A stretch of DNA of 64,000 nucleotides from positions 31,755,869-31,819,868 of the forward strand of contig OX243824.1 in assembly GCA_945859605.1 (NCBI GenBank), read 5' to 3'. Shown piece by piece: positions 9,751-20,677 of this stretch. The stretch's first letter is position 1. The number at the start of each line of letters is the position of its first letter. Position numbers and translations under genes: made by a program. The DNA is from Lumbricus rubellus (lineage: Eukaryota; Annelida; Clitellata; Crassiclitellata; Lumbricidae). Under the pieces are notes generated by a model that was not told the DNA's origin, searched no databases, and worked only from the letters and a program-made list of their open reading frames with translations.

Positions 9751-10194
9751 CTATATAAATAAAAATCTAACCGCGTTTGGCACGGCTTCAAAGATCTCCG
9801 AACTTTCTTCATTGATTGCTTTCGAAACTTCACCAAAACGTTTAGTTCCAACACGGCCGGGTTTGCAGAAGGATTTTTGGGGAAAAGCGCAATCTTTTAA
9901 AACTCTTTCGCGGCGAATGCGGTCGATTGTGACCGCACAACAAAAACGCACCCATTTGTCGGATAATGTAGATATATTTAGAAATCTATTTATATATTTC
10001 GATTGGGGACACGCAGACGGATCAGAAAATACCCGAACATAGGTTTTCCCCAATGGTTTGATGAAATTATAAACGAAAATTATGGCCGTAAGTTTGTGAA
10101 AATTTACATCTAGCCATTTGTATACTTTCGTCCGCGCATGTGGATTCTTGGCCGTTGACCATTTCGCTGTAATTATGTCTTTTTCATCAGCCAA
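9751..10194 (-). CDS. Unrecognised 147-codon open frame in Helitron
   Basis: It runs antisense to the host Helitron. The translated product has no motif I recognise, no signal peptide and no obvious repeat. The first part of the Helitron is also present in the short copy at 6972-7079, where the frame is truncated, so purifying selection is not evident. It may be a chance frame; I would not assign a function. Confidence 0.2.
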   Translation of the reverse strand: MADEKDIITAKWSTAKNPHARTKVYKWLDVNFHKLTAIIFVYNFIKPLGKTYVRVFSDPSACPQSKYINRFLNISTLSDKWVRFCCAVTIDRIRRERVLKDCAFPQKSFCKPGRVGTKRFGEVSKAINEESSEIFEAVPNAVRFLFI

Positions 10195-10812
10195 GTTCAG
10201 ACAAAATGAATTATATCGTTGAACAAATGCTATAATAAGGTCTCAAGCAAAATATTCTAGATGATGTAAAGGTTTCGGGATTTGAAGACCGCACATTCAC
10301 CGCCCGTCCAACAGACCATGCGTTCTCAGCATAGATTAGGAAAAACATGAGCCTATATTTGATCACTTCTCTGTAGTTATTTTTTTTATTTAGTTCTTTT
10401 AGCGTAATTAGAAACATAAAATATATCAGTCAGTCAAATTTGCAAAGGATCTATAAAGAAATTTATTATGTTTGGTCGTTTTGGGATAGAAATACGGCGA
10501 CATCGCTGCATACCTAATATTTTTTTGATGTGAGCGTCGGCATCATTATCTTCTAAGTGGAAGTAATATAAAAATCATTTTATAATTAAATTCACAATTT
10601 TTTAGCCTTTCACTGTTTGCTACAAGTTTGTCATACAAGTAGCTACATTTATAAGTATTTGCATTAATTGTAGTTTGTTCATAATATTTTTAATTAATTT
10701 TTAATGTTATAAATAAAATAATAATTTTTTAAAATATTTAATATATTTATAAATTTTAAGGCAAACACGTCAATTTATCTGCGTTTTCAAGACAGAATAT
10801 TGTTGAGGAATC

Positions 10813-11645
10813 AAATACGGGTAAACTTGTATTTTAGTATGGTAAATTATTTTCACGCTTATAATGACTCAAAAAGTGCCGTAAATTATTCCAAACAGCT
10901 TAAATTTGAACAACTCATCAAACCGCGTGCTTAAAATTTGTTAAGAACAAGAATATTGACATAAAATGAGCTTTTAAAATGTCACATTTCCCATGCGAAA
11001 TAACCGCTCGAATCGCCAATGAACCACAACATCTGACCGGAAGTTAGGGTATGCGCCTAAACCATCGACGTGTACGTCAAAACTTCGGTCCTAAGTTCAA
11101 AATGATAAATGGAAGCTGGATGACGGTGTTTCTAGATCTGAAATAAAGCCGGATTAATGAAAAAACGCTTAAGTAATGGAAGCTGGATGAGGGGTTTTTA
11201 AATATCTGAAATAGAAGCTGGATTGACGAAAATCACGGGCGAGAAATGGAAGCTGGGTTAATAAAAATATTGTAGCTTAAATTGGAGCTGGATTGATGAA
11301 AAATAATTATTATTGAAACAGAAGTTGGATTCATAAAACAACTGATGCAATTAAAAAGCTGGACATTTACTTACTTACTTATTATTTTTGCGTGCTGCCT
11401 TATTGCACACTTGCCGCACGCAACTTCCGGTAAGGGTCAGAATTCAATAACAACTTTGATCGGCGGTTTGTTATGACAAAATATTACAAATTTTCAATCG
11501 ATTCCCTTCTTTTTACCAAATTCTAAGTATAATAATACATGAGTTAGGCAATAGCACGTTGGCATAAATATTTTAAGACTGTTTTTGTGCAATTATAAGC
11601 GTGAAAATAATTTACTATACTAAAATACACGTTTACCAAAATACG
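10813..11645. repeat. Inverted repeat pair inside the Helitron
   Basis: About 54 bp at 10813-10866 is repeated in reverse at 11592-11645 with few differences. Smaller inverse matches lie inside (a CCGGAAGTT / AACTTCCGG pair near 11038 and 11422). The 36-bp repeat array sits between the arms, so this looks like a foldback element that entered the Helitron. Confidence 0.6.
11106..11360 (+). repeat. 36-bp tandem repeats, GAAGCTGGATTGATGA type
   Basis: Seven degenerate units spaced about 34-37 bp, each with a core like GAAGCTGGATTGATGAAAA. The same repeat occurs at 17668-17880, 24405-24515, 29575-29825 (inverted) and 50965-51130. Confidence 0.75.
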
Positions 11646-11750
11646 AACAAAACGATATAAGACATGTCAATATTTCATGGACGTTAAGTGTTTTCTATAT
11701 ATGAACAAATTATGACTATATTTATGAAAAACAACTTAGCTGCGGAAAAA

Positions 11751-12280
11751 AAGCAACTTTGCAAATTCTACCGTTTTCAACACATACGCCCGTTGATAAG
11801 CGTGTGCCGTTTATGTAGCGCATTTCAACACATTCGATTGTGGCCTAAAAAAGCAAATTTTCAAATTCTACCGTTTTCAACATATACGCCCGTCGATAAG
11901 TGTGTTCCGTTTATGTAGCGCATTTCAACACATTCGATTGCGGCCTTAAAAAAGCAAATTTGCAAATTCTACCGTTTTCAACACATACGCCCGTTGATAA
12001 GTGTGTTCCGTTTATGTAGCGCATTTACCACACATTCGATTGCGGCCTAAAAAAAGCAAAATTTCAAATTCTACCCTTTTCAACACATACGCCCGTCGAT
12101 AAGTGTGTTTCGTTTATGTAGCGTATTTCAACACATTCGATTGCGGCCTAAAAAAGCAAATTTTCAAATTCTACCGTTTTCAACACATACGCCCGTCGAT
12201 AAGCCTTGCCTTTCAATTCGTGCCCGTTTCAAATGGTGATTCAATTGTCTTCCGTGTATGTAGCGCATTTCAACACATTC
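11751..12280 (+). repeat. 101-bp tandem repeat, five units
   Basis: The landmark CCGTTTTCAACACATACGCC recurs at 11771, 11871, 11972, 12073 and 12174, a spacing of 100-102 bp. One diverged inverse unit can be recognised in the short Helitron near 520-640. Confidence 0.88.
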
Positions 12281-12420
12281 CATTGCGGCCTTTTTACTGA
12301 CGCGCTTTAGGGCGCTATCCGCGTCGCTGTCCGGGGAGGGGGAGGGGCAGGGGGAGGGGCAGGGGGGGAAGGGGAGGACGGTCTGTTCTGCCACAGCAAC
12401 GCGTGGCTGGGTTCAGCTAG

Positions 12421-13340
12421 TATACATATATAATTTTTATATAATATTCTCCCCACAATGCCTGCATAGACGGAAACTTCGTCCCGTGTGAGAGGGGATG
12501 GGGATGGGCGGCCGAATGCCCACACGCTGAATATTATCACAGATCAAGACCAAGAGAGGTCAGGTCATCTGTTGTCGCAGCTGTGGCAGTCATTAGTTAG
12601 GCTATGCTTTGTCTGGTCGCTCTCTGCCTGATACATGTAGGCCTATGTTACACGTGTCGCCACTTCATATGTTCTTTCCAACGGAAGAAGGAACCAATCT
12701 CTCATAAGTCACATCAGTCACATTTGCACTTCTGACCCACAGAGTAGCCTATACGGTTTCCAGTACCCCATCATTCGCGCAATGAATAGAGGATTTGTTC
12801 GTGCATTAAAAAGGTCAGCCGAGGTGACACATCAGTATTAGGCTATTTAGGTCAAATGCCTGGAGAAGACACCAGACAAGGAAATGAAATACTACATTTG
12901 ACGATTATCTTATTTCTCATGTCGAAGTAAAACGAAAGAGGTGCTCTTTGCCTTCCCTCGTCTGGTGAATTACCCTGGCGACAGGTTTATGGGTGGTAGC
13001 CTGGTAGGTATTCAGGGTGGTAGATTGGCTCTATAACGGTCTCTGTTTGAATTGAGTCGGTCTTCCACATTGTTATAATTATATATCTTCCGAATTGTCT
13101 TAGGCCTAGATGTGTGTATAATTTAATTCAAACAGTTTCCAGGATACCTGCTGGTCTGACTTTATCGATGACTGATAACGGAAGGCCTAACTATAGCCTA
13201 ATCAGATTCACCTTTTTACTTACGATTCTTATAATCGTTTAAAAATGAACAAATGCTATTAATTGATGCAGTGTATATATATATATGCAGTATATATATT
13301 TATATTTATAGGTCTATCATAATTAAATGTAGGCCTATAC
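12421..13340. other. No gene recognised
   Basis: Nothing beyond scattered TAGGCCTA-type motifs and a TA-rich stretch near 13270-13310. Confidence 0.4.
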
Positions 13341-13366
13341 AAAAGTATACATAAGCTTAGACCTAA

Positions 13367-14162
13367 TTGGGGACAACTGATGGGCCTAGCTATCCAAATT
13401 CGGCAGTCGCCTTTTGCTGCGTCGCTACCCATGCAGCCTGCCTATTGCATTTCATCTGGTTCACGGACGAAAAATTATTCACAGTTACTTCTTGTAGCAA
13501 TACTCAAAATGTAGCAGTTGGAACGCCAAAAAAAGATATTGCAGCCGACCGCCTTTTACGCACACGTCCGCCGTTTGGCAAATCTCTGATGTTGTCAGTC
13601 GGTGTTTCTTCTCTGGAGCGCACGTCAATTCACTTCGTTGAAATGGTGTAAAGGTTTCAAGTTACCCCCTCCTAAACATTACCCCCCTGCAAACTGTAAT
13701 TTGCATCAATAATCGCATTTATTGCACTGAAAATATCAGAAAAAAATCCCGCTTCTTGTTTTGGTATGAAGATTTTCATCCTTCATCCCACTTCGTGGTT
13801 TGTTATCAATATTTTCATCTGTAGCTAAAATACTAAATCGCCGCTGAAATTACATGGAGAAATGGCTTCGAGGCTATTATTTTTTTCCGATTAAAATATT
13901 GACAACAAACCACGAAGTGGGATGACGGATGAAATTCTCCAGACCAAAACAAGAAGCGGGATGATTTTTCTGATTTTTTTAGTGCAATAAATGCGATGAT
14001 TGATGCAAATCTAATTTCCGGGGGGTAATCTGAAATCGGTTTCAAGTTACCGGGGGGTAATGTTTAGGAGGGGGTAATTTGAAACCTTTACATCGGGGGT
14101 AAAAATCAACGGCCAATACTACAGAGATGTTGTTGAAGCTCTAAAAAGAACCGAAGGGCGAT
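13367..14162 (+). pseudogene. Tc1/mariner-like transposase remnant, broken by a MITE
   Basis: The frame from 13367 contains WFTDEK (Asp at 13466-13468), the second-strand segment that carries the first catalytic Asp in mariner-type DDE transposases, then an FGKSLMLSVGVSS segment. After the foldback MITE (13645-14094) the frame resumes with a KINGQYYRDV stretch and stops near 14162. Upstream and C-terminal parts are missing. A matching end segment, inverted, lies at 42540-42600, and a C-terminal piece of a similar transposase at 36643-36966. Confidence 0.7.
13645..14094. mobile_element. Foldback MITE with ~180-bp arms
   Basis: Ends are GGTGTAAAGGTTTCAA and the inverse TTGAAACCTTTACATC. The arms continue inward through a CCCCCTCCTAAACATTACC stretch and a CATCCCACTTCGTGG stretch. 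The loop includes AATCGCCGCTGAAATTACAT. It sits inside the mariner-type frame. A one-armed copy lies at 34619-34900. No superfamily is assigned. Confidence 0.82.
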
Positions 14163-15118
14163 AGAAGTGGTTTACTTGGTTTTTAAGCATAACCTTCATT
14201 CACATTGAGGCACATGTGTAGTGAAAGAGCGTAGTCACATTCTTCTTAGTAGCCTACATTGGGACTGGTTGTCTTTCTGGCCCAAATTCTGGGATATGTA
14301 GGCCTATGTACATATTGACAATGACAAAATCACAATGACAAAACATTTTATTCCCATGAAGCATCTATACAATCTGAACACAATGCAACTTAATTAAACA
14401 GCATGTTCATTGTTTACAATGTATAACAATCGCATTAACACAACATATTTATAAAATATTGAAAAAACATTTAATTGCATCAACAAAGGAAGGGGAAGAC
14501 CCAAAAGGGGCAATTGCCCCGCTTAATTATGGCAAACCATTTAACTAAGCGTAATGTTGGTTGTGTAGAAGCAGTACCTATAGTGGCTATGTCCATGAGA
14601 CAGAAGATGACAATGTGAAATCATTTTTAATAGATCAATATGTTAAACCTCCGGAAAAATCGGAAACAAACTGCAAACAAGTTAAGTGTTATCAATCACG
14701 TTCCATTTGTGAACAACTTTACAACAATATTTTTAATGAAATGTTAATGTAATGATTCAGAATTTATTTTAAACATACGATTCATAACTGACAATTATTT
14801 ATTTAAACCTATACACATAATAAAATGCTAGCCTACGTAGGCTAAATAATGAGTCTTTAAACCATTACTTGCTTATTGCTATCTATTCCCTAAATATTGT
14901 CATGTTACTGGCTACTGCTTAATGCTTTTCAATGCTTTATAAATGTCTTCTCTAATCGATGTCACTTAGTTCATTTTTATCGATTCAGTTCATCACCATA
15001 ATTAACCATACCTTAATAGCACTGAGACTACTTAGGGAATTTAAGACTTATTAATTCACACAAGTAGGTATAACTCTAACAGATCACTTCTGTGAATATC
15101 GAGTGTTGAGTCTTTTTC
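14163..15118 (-). other. Downstream region of the first FkbM-type gene
   Basis: 14763-15118 is homologous to the regions after the genes at 37899 and 40955. It includes a conserved AATAAA (minus strand, 14763-14768), the likely poly(A) signal. The outer part 14130-14300 matches 42430-42600 in reverse, so the duplicated unit extends past the gene. A 63-codon plus-strand frame (14561-14752) is open but unrecognised. Confidence 0.65.
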
Positions 15119-16126
15119 TTAAGATATCTCAAAAAGCTGGTCCTTTGGTAATTGTTCCTTTTTGAATAGAACGTCGTAGGTCCATCCTGTCCAATTGGTG
15201 CTTAGTTTCTTTTCTGTTCTTGGATCGTAGACTTCGTAACCTCTTTGAAAGAAAAATTCCAGAAAGCTATCAACTTTTCGCCTTCTATCTTCCGTCTTTC
15301 CGTAGCGCTCCGGATAGAGAACCCATTCCATCTGGATCATAGCAACGTCGATTTCGTAGAAGAATTTTGCTGCACTTTTCCTCTGGAAAATCAAGATTTC
15401 TGCTTCCTGCGTATCGATTTTGATGAAGACCTTCTTATGTCTTATAAACGGTATTAGATTGTTAAGAACAGTCACTTTAGTCGATAGGCATCCTGGACAG
15501 GACCCGTCACCTACCATGAATGTATCGCCACGGTTCAACGCATCAAACTTTAGAAAGGAGGTCGTTTCCTCATTCGAAAGAGCATAATTAAAGACATCGA
15601 TGTTTTTTTCTATTTGTCCAAGATGAACGGACTTTGCCAATCGTCGCACAGTGTCCTTGTTAGGTTCAACCGAGACAACATGAATACCGGAATGTGCAAT
15701 CGGTAACGAATATGTTCCAAGGTTTGCGCCAATATCCACAAATGTCACATTAGGATGTTTGCGAAAGAAAACGAGGAACTTCTGAACTAGATTTTCTTCA
15801 AAGTATTGACCAGCAGTGATCATTTTCGACACGATAACATCGTTACTTGGATCGTAGATGCACATCGGGAAGCTGAGATTTCCGAGTTTCGCTTCGATAC
15901 AATTGACGTCGGATTGCTTGTCAAACTTCGCCGGTTCAAGTGCTTGTATATTCGACAGATTATTATTTCTGTTGATGTTGAATGCTTCCTCAGAAAACTT
16001 GAAGATGAGAAGATTGCTCATGGTAGCCAAGTGAATTATTTCCACGCTATCATAATGCAGAGCGGCTATCGTGAAGATAAGGAGGATTCCACCGGCGACC
16101 AACAACTTCTTTTTCCGCCAAATCAT
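15119..16126 (-). CDS. FkbM-type methyltransferase, copy A
   Basis: 335 residues, single exon. Residues 1-7 are basic and 8-24 hydrophobic, a type II signal anchor, which suggests a Golgi or ER lumenal enzyme. The SAM-binding motif VTFVDIGANLG places Asp at 131, and VEP at 153-155 is the usual acidic second element. The second family motif reads KIDTQEAE near 236-243; most FkbM proteins have Gly where this has Glu. Cys pairs C76/C89 and C210/C213 and NXS/T sites (for example N83) fit a secreted-side domain. Family members are SAM-dependent O-methyltransferases (Methyltransf_21); the substrate here is unknown. Neighbouring copies are at 37.9, 40.9, 55.8 and 59.8 kb. Confidence 0.88.
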   Translation of the reverse strand: MIWRKKKLLVAGGILLIFTIAALHYDSVEIIHLATMSNLLIFKFSEEAFNINRNNNLSNIQALEPAKFDKQSDVNCIEAKLGNLSFPMCIYDPSNDVIVSKMITAGQYFEENLVQKFLVFFRKHPNVTFVDIGANLGTYSLPIAHSGIHVVSVEPNKDTVRRLAKSVHLGQIEKNIDVFNYALSNEETTSFLKFDALNRGDTFMVGDGSCPGCLSTKVTVLNNLIPFIRHKKVFIKIDTQEAEILIFQRKSAAKFFYEIDVAMIQMEWVLYPERYGKTEDRRRKVDSFLEFFFQRGYEVYDPRTEKKLSTNWTGWTYDVLFKKEQLPKDQLFEIS

Positions 16127-16280
16127 CGCTACTGTCTAGAAATTAATAAACATTTATTGAAGATTATTTAATTAGCTTCACAAGCCGCATTTCAGTGTTT
16201 TTTAATGTAAAAGTCGCTATAGACCAGTGGTTTCGCGCAATCCCAGTTCGCAACCGGGATTTCACGAAACCTTAAGAACC
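16127..16280 (-). promoter_or_regulatory. Conserved upstream block of FkbM copy A
   Basis: A likely 3' splice site (TTTCTAG|ACAGTAGCG) lies nine bases before the ATG. Further up is a hairpin with 16-bp arms, 16229-16244 and 16256-16271, two mismatches and an 11-nt spacer, next to CCACTGGTCTATA. The block recurs before copies B, C and, diverged, D. It may be the promoter or part of a 5'-UTR intron. Confidence 0.6.
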
Positions 16281-16359
16281 GTGGAAACACAGATTATAAG
16301 AACCTTGATCTTTGAAAGCATTTATTGGAATTACAAACAAGCAACTAGCACAATTGACC

Positions 16360-16445
16360 CAAACATGCTGCTGCTGCTGCTGATGATGATAATAATAATA
16401 ACAATAATCATAACAATAATAGTAAGTTTAATAATAAATCTCTCG
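16360..16445. repeat. CTG, GAT and ATA microsatellites
   Basis: The same sequence, inverted (CAGCAGCAG after ATTATTATCATC), occurs 5' of copy B at 37635-37662, so it was carried in the segmental duplication. Confidence 0.8.
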
Positions 16446-16783
16446 CTGACTATTCAACGTTTTAACGGTGTGGATTTCAGGGTTATTTTTTCCAACTCGG
16501 ATCTTGATGAATAGGGTACATGCCAGACAACATGCTTTTATCAGCCTAATTAGTATTGATGTCCCTGAGGGGTCATGCTTACCTCGGAGCCAAAAATACT
16601 AACAAAATCTGTACGCTGACCCTCTGGGTGTTCCGCATTGCACAAAATTATGACACACCGCATCAGATAAGAATGATTTTCCATTTTTGAAACGACTGTA
16701 ACAGTTGGACTCGTAATATAGAGATGTACATGTAAATTTAATTAGTTATCGACAAAGTTAAAGTACCATGGGCCGTGTCTGAC

Positions 16784-16814
<31 letters not shown>

Positions 16815-17266
16815 GATGATGATGATGATGATGATCATGATCATAATAACAACAACAATGATAATAATTTTAATAAATATAATAATACCAATAGTAATAG
16901 TAAAAATAGTAATAATAATAATGAATTTGTCATTCTTTAATTAATCATAATCTATAAGTCCTTGAGGGAATGAAGTACTTCAGGGCATTTAAAAAAATAA
17001 AATTGTAATAATTGTTTGGCATATTATACCGATTATCACGTACGGGTATTTAAATTTGTTCTATCCCTACATCTTTCCCATTTGATTTGAAATGTAAAAG
17101 TTTCACGTTTTCCCATGAAAATAATAAGAGACTTTGATATTATAACACTAGGCGGCAGTGAAGTCCTTGAGGGATCCTGTGTACCTCGGGGCAAAAAATA
17201 AAAATAGTAACAATAATAATAACAATGACAATAATGATGACGATGTTGATGATGATGATAAATATG
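16446..17266. other. Microsatellite-rich intergenic DNA
   Basis: (GAT)n at 16785-16845 and (AAT)n at 16860-16925 and 17215-17262. No coding signal. Confidence 0.6.
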
Positions 17267-17425
17267 CAGGGCCGGATTTACATGTAGGCCAATTAGGCAA
17301 CTGCCTATAGGGCCTCCGGAATATAAGGGGCCTCCAAAAATGAACTTCTAAATTATAAAAGCCACCTAATTTTGACTTTAGTTCGAACACACTTGCTCTT
17401 AGTCTCAGTTTTTTAATAGTAAGGC

Positions 17426-17458
17426 CCAGAGCCGTATATTTGAAATATACGGCTCTGG
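17426..17458. repeat. Perfect 16-bp-arm palindrome
   Basis: CCAGAGCCGTATATTT is followed by one base and its exact inverse complement. It lies inside the hAT element. Confidence 0.92.
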
Positions 17459-17667
17459 TTAGGCCTAAGTTGAACGCTTGCGTCATACACCGTAAGAACC
17501 TGCGTCAACCGATATAATATTATTATTACTGTGTATGGCAGAAAGTGAGGAAAGTTAGTTGAATGTTTGAGCGACGGTATAAGTGCATCTTAGCGTAAGC
17601 TTATTTAATTATTCGCCATTGCATGGGTTTCACGGTTTTCACCGTTTCAGTGTTTATCAGATACAAC

Positions 17668-17880
17668 TTCATACAAGTCGGATTGACGAAAATAATTCTT
17701 GCAACATAGAAGTCGGATTAATAAAAATAATTTTTACTGAAATCGAAGTTGGATTCATGAATAATGTTTTCTAAATAAATAGATTTCTAATTAAATAATG
17801 TAGAAGTGATAGGCCCTGTTGATGAAAAAAATTCCTGCCTAAACAAAAGCGGGATTGATTAAAATGAATTCTTTCAGGAA
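17668..17880 (+). repeat. 36-bp repeats in hAT element
   Basis: Degenerate units with GAAGTCGGATTAATAAAAAT-like cores. They belong to the same family as 11106-11360. Confidence 0.65.
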
Positions 17881-18354
17881 AAAAATTGATGTAATCATGT
17901 ATAACTTCATTGTGATTTTTAGTATGTAGGCCTATACCATAAAAACTGTAATAAAACGAGTGAATCAATTACAATTCGACTCATTAGAGACTAGGGCCTA
18001 CCGGTAGCTGATCAAACATGGATCACTGGCGCAATATGCATTAGGAATAGGCCTATAGGCCTACTTAGATGTAGCAATGTGCATTTTTTCTGTTTTTTAT
18101 CTTAAGTGGGGCGGCTGGGGCCTCATAATTGAAATTGCCTAGGGCCTCACTCTGTTCAAATCCGGCCTGTAAATATGGTACGCGTAATTATATAGGGCTC
18201 ATACTAAAGTTTGTAGAAGGTGACTCAGCAGACATATTTCCATTTCTCTGCAATTAAGATAGCATTCAGTGAATATGTACATGGGAAAAAGGAAAAATGG
18301 GAAGACCAATAGAGCGGTGGGTCAACATGATGGCCTACAGGAGGACTATCTGGA

Positions 18355-18876
18355 GACGGTGCGCGGACGTCGCCGGACGATTGACTTTGGACGGTTGACC
18401 ACCGGACGATTGACCACTGCGGACGTTTGATCATCGACCGATTGACCACCGGACGATTGATCACCGGTCTAGTGGTGGCTTAAATTTATTAAAGTTCTAA
18501 TGATGAAAGAAAATGTCGTATTTACCGCTAGTAAAGATAAACATCGTCGGCTTCTTTTAATTCTTATATGTAGACCTGCATACATGTAGGCCTAGGCTAC
18601 ATGAATTTTGTTCTTCACCAAGGTCCAGCGCAGTCCATCAAATATATATTTTCGCATTTCACTTCGTATTATAATTCGATCAGGCTACATATTAAATAGA
18701 CTAGTAGAGTATGTGGTACATTGAATCTGTGTCGTAAAGTTTTATATAAATCAAGCGATGATCAATCGTCCGGTGGTCAATCGTCCGGTGATCAACCGGT
18801 CGATGGTCAAACGTCCGCAGTGGTCAATCGTCCGGTGGTCAATCGTCCGGTGGTCAATCGTCCGGTGGTCAATCCC
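18355..18876. mobile_element. TU-like foldback element with 15-bp repeat arms
   Basis: The left arm (about 18363-18475) is built of 15-bp units GGACGATTGACCACC. The right arm (about 18757-18875) is the inverse complement, unit by unit, including the variants. The 280-bp middle has no coding signal. Arms made of 15-bp tandem repeats resemble the outer domains of sea urchin TU elements. No target duplication was found. Confidence 0.75.
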
Positions 18877-19418
18877 CCTAGAATCCGGGAGACACACAAA
18901 GCACAGGGCAGAGAAAAGTGACGAATTTGCCACAGCCTTGAGTCAAATAATTATAGTGATGAGGCTAATGTCCAAAAAAGCAGTGCATTGTGCATCTTGT
19001 GGATAAAAGCAACAAATTTTTACAGCTTCAAGACAAACATTTAGGGTGGTCCTCAAAACTAATTTCTCGAATTTAGCTGATGGTACCATCTCATTCTGTT
19101 ACCTTGCCTTAGTAGCAAATAAGTGCAAAATTTCAGCCCTGTAGATAGATATTTAGTGGTAGCTCTATGCTCATGACTTTTCCCCATTGATTACCATGAC
19201 GAAAAATAGGCAAATCATAGCATTTGAAGTATAATGGACAAGACCTCCTTTAGAATTTAGATCAAAGAAATAAACTGATCATCGTAGACTGTTGGATATT
19301 GAGTGGCAGATAGATCTACTGAATAATGGTATAAAGTTAATAATTTTGTCTTAAAATAATTTTAAAATGTATAGCAAAGCCAGCCATATGGTGAACATGT
19401 TCTGCATGCGCAACAGTT

Positions 19419-19979
19419 TTAGAGGTTTTTCGATTGTTGGAGTCTCAGCAGTATGCCCAACACAGACTTTTTCGCTTGATATCGGCCGGAAGCGCCTCTG
19501 AGTACGTACCTTGAAGGGGCGCTATATAAATTACGATTGATTGATTGATTGATACTTCTTTTCGTCAAGGAACGAGCTCCGTGCTCAGATACAACCTGCG
19601 TTAGGTATTTCTCCCATTCATTTTTAGGGATGGATGATTTGAATTCTTGAACGAGTTTAACACGGTAACACCCCTCTCGGCAATGCCGTTTACAACCATG
19701 AGACTCTTTTGCCTTCATAAAGTGCTGATTTTGTTTAAATTGTTCAGTATCAATCTCAGTTAGGAATTTACATTGTAGTTCTACTATCCATAAGAAGTTC
19801 AAAGTTTTGACCGTACTAAAATCTTCAACCTGTAGGCTAAATACGCTGTTCACCTGCACTTGAATGTGTGTTTCACATGCTCGTTTCGTTCTTGAATTTA
19901 AGATGCCTTGACCATATTTCGCTGCACATGGTTGACGGCGGTGTCTAAAAAAGGCAAAGGCTACCATCTCCTCACTCAC
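19419..19979 (-). pseudogene. Unrecognised 186-codon frame inside the inverted-repeat transposon
   Basis: The middle part is basic with several Cys (a HGCKRHCREGC segment) and reads like a real protein domain, but I recognise no family. The last third runs through a SINE tail (19489-19557), so the natural end is lost. An upstream minus-strand frame at 20486-20677 and another at 21408-21593 may be other exons or broken parts of the same protein. It may be the transposase of the surrounding element; that is inference. Confidence 0.35.
19489..19557 (+). mobile_element. SINE 3'-end fragment
   Basis: GCGCCTCTGAGTA, CTTGAAGGGGCGCTATATAA and a (GATT)n tail match the 3' part of the SINE at 33852-34052. 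Confidence 0.7.
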
Positions 19980-20485
19980 ATATCACAAATCCTTAGAAAG
20001 AGCCTTGGTGGTTGCTGCAGAAATGACACAATTTTTTCGAACTCTTTGTACCTGAAGATAGACTTCAAAATCCGAAGGTCGCTGGAAGGTGTTGTAGGCT
20101 AATCTGGTTGGGATAAGACATCATGCTCCTGCCAATACCAGAGGAAACAGGTTGATGTATCTAACTGACATTTCTTCTGGTCTGTAAGAAGGAATTGTTC
20201 TCTGAACATCAAGACTTTGGTGGAAACAATATTGCCAACCATCTTTTACCTCAGGTACTGCATCGAGTGCCATCGATCGGATTCCACGTGGTGGAATTTT
20301 ACTAAGAAAGGTGACAATGAGTTGAAGTAGCCCATGGAAGTCATCTCAAAGCTGGATGCTAAATTGTTAAGAGTTTTTGACGAATTCATTTATATCAAGT
20401 CTGAGTTGATGACTTGATGAATTCTGCCAGAATATCTTAGCATTTCGGATCCTGGAGTGCTGTCTGGAGGTGACCTATAATAGTA

Positions 20486-20677
20486 TCAATGAATGAGACC
20501 CACTTTCAAAGGTGTAATATCTGATGGGCCACTTGATGGTAGTGCAAATGATTGTTTGAAATCATGACCGTGCATCACAATGTTGACAAGCAAGGTGCAG
20601 TTGGTCTTTCCCAGTACAGTCTCTCTTTTTAATGCTGCGATATCGAAGTACATCACTTTGATTCTATCTATAGCCAT
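20486..20677 (-). pseudogene. Unrecognised 63-codon frame, possible transposon exon
   Basis: Same strand as 19419-19979 and between the same inverted repeats. It has no recognised motif. The DNA between the two frames reads as protein-like pieces broken by stops, consistent with a decayed gene. Confidence 0.3.

Larger units (their letters stand above)
9750..12420 (+). mobile_element. Helitron with internal tandem repeats
   Basis: The 5' end is TCTATATAAATAAAAATC preceded by A (9749). The 3' end is a GCCAC/GTGGC hairpin (12390-12394 with 12403-12407), nine bases, then CTAG (12417-12420) before T. At 2.67 kb it is the longest member of this Helitron family here. It holds a 147-codon antisense open frame (9751-10194) of unknown meaning, an inverted pair 10813-10866/11592-11645, 36-bp repeats, 101-bp repeats and a G-rich run. 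No Rep/helicase motif was seen, so it is probably non-autonomous. Confidence 0.85.
17267..18169. mobile_element. hAT element, non-autonomous
   Basis: Terminal repeats CAGGGCCGGATTT and AAATCCGGCCTG are flanked by a perfect 8-bp duplication TAAATATG (17259-17266 and 18170-18177), the hAT signature. The 903 bp encode no transposase. It contains a near-perfect palindrome (17426-17458) and a block of 36-bp repeats (17668-17880). Confidence 0.9.

Noticed and set aside
19419..19979. Intact host gene
   Set aside because: The frame runs through a SINE tail at one end and lies between transposon inverted repeats; decayed mobile DNA is more likely.
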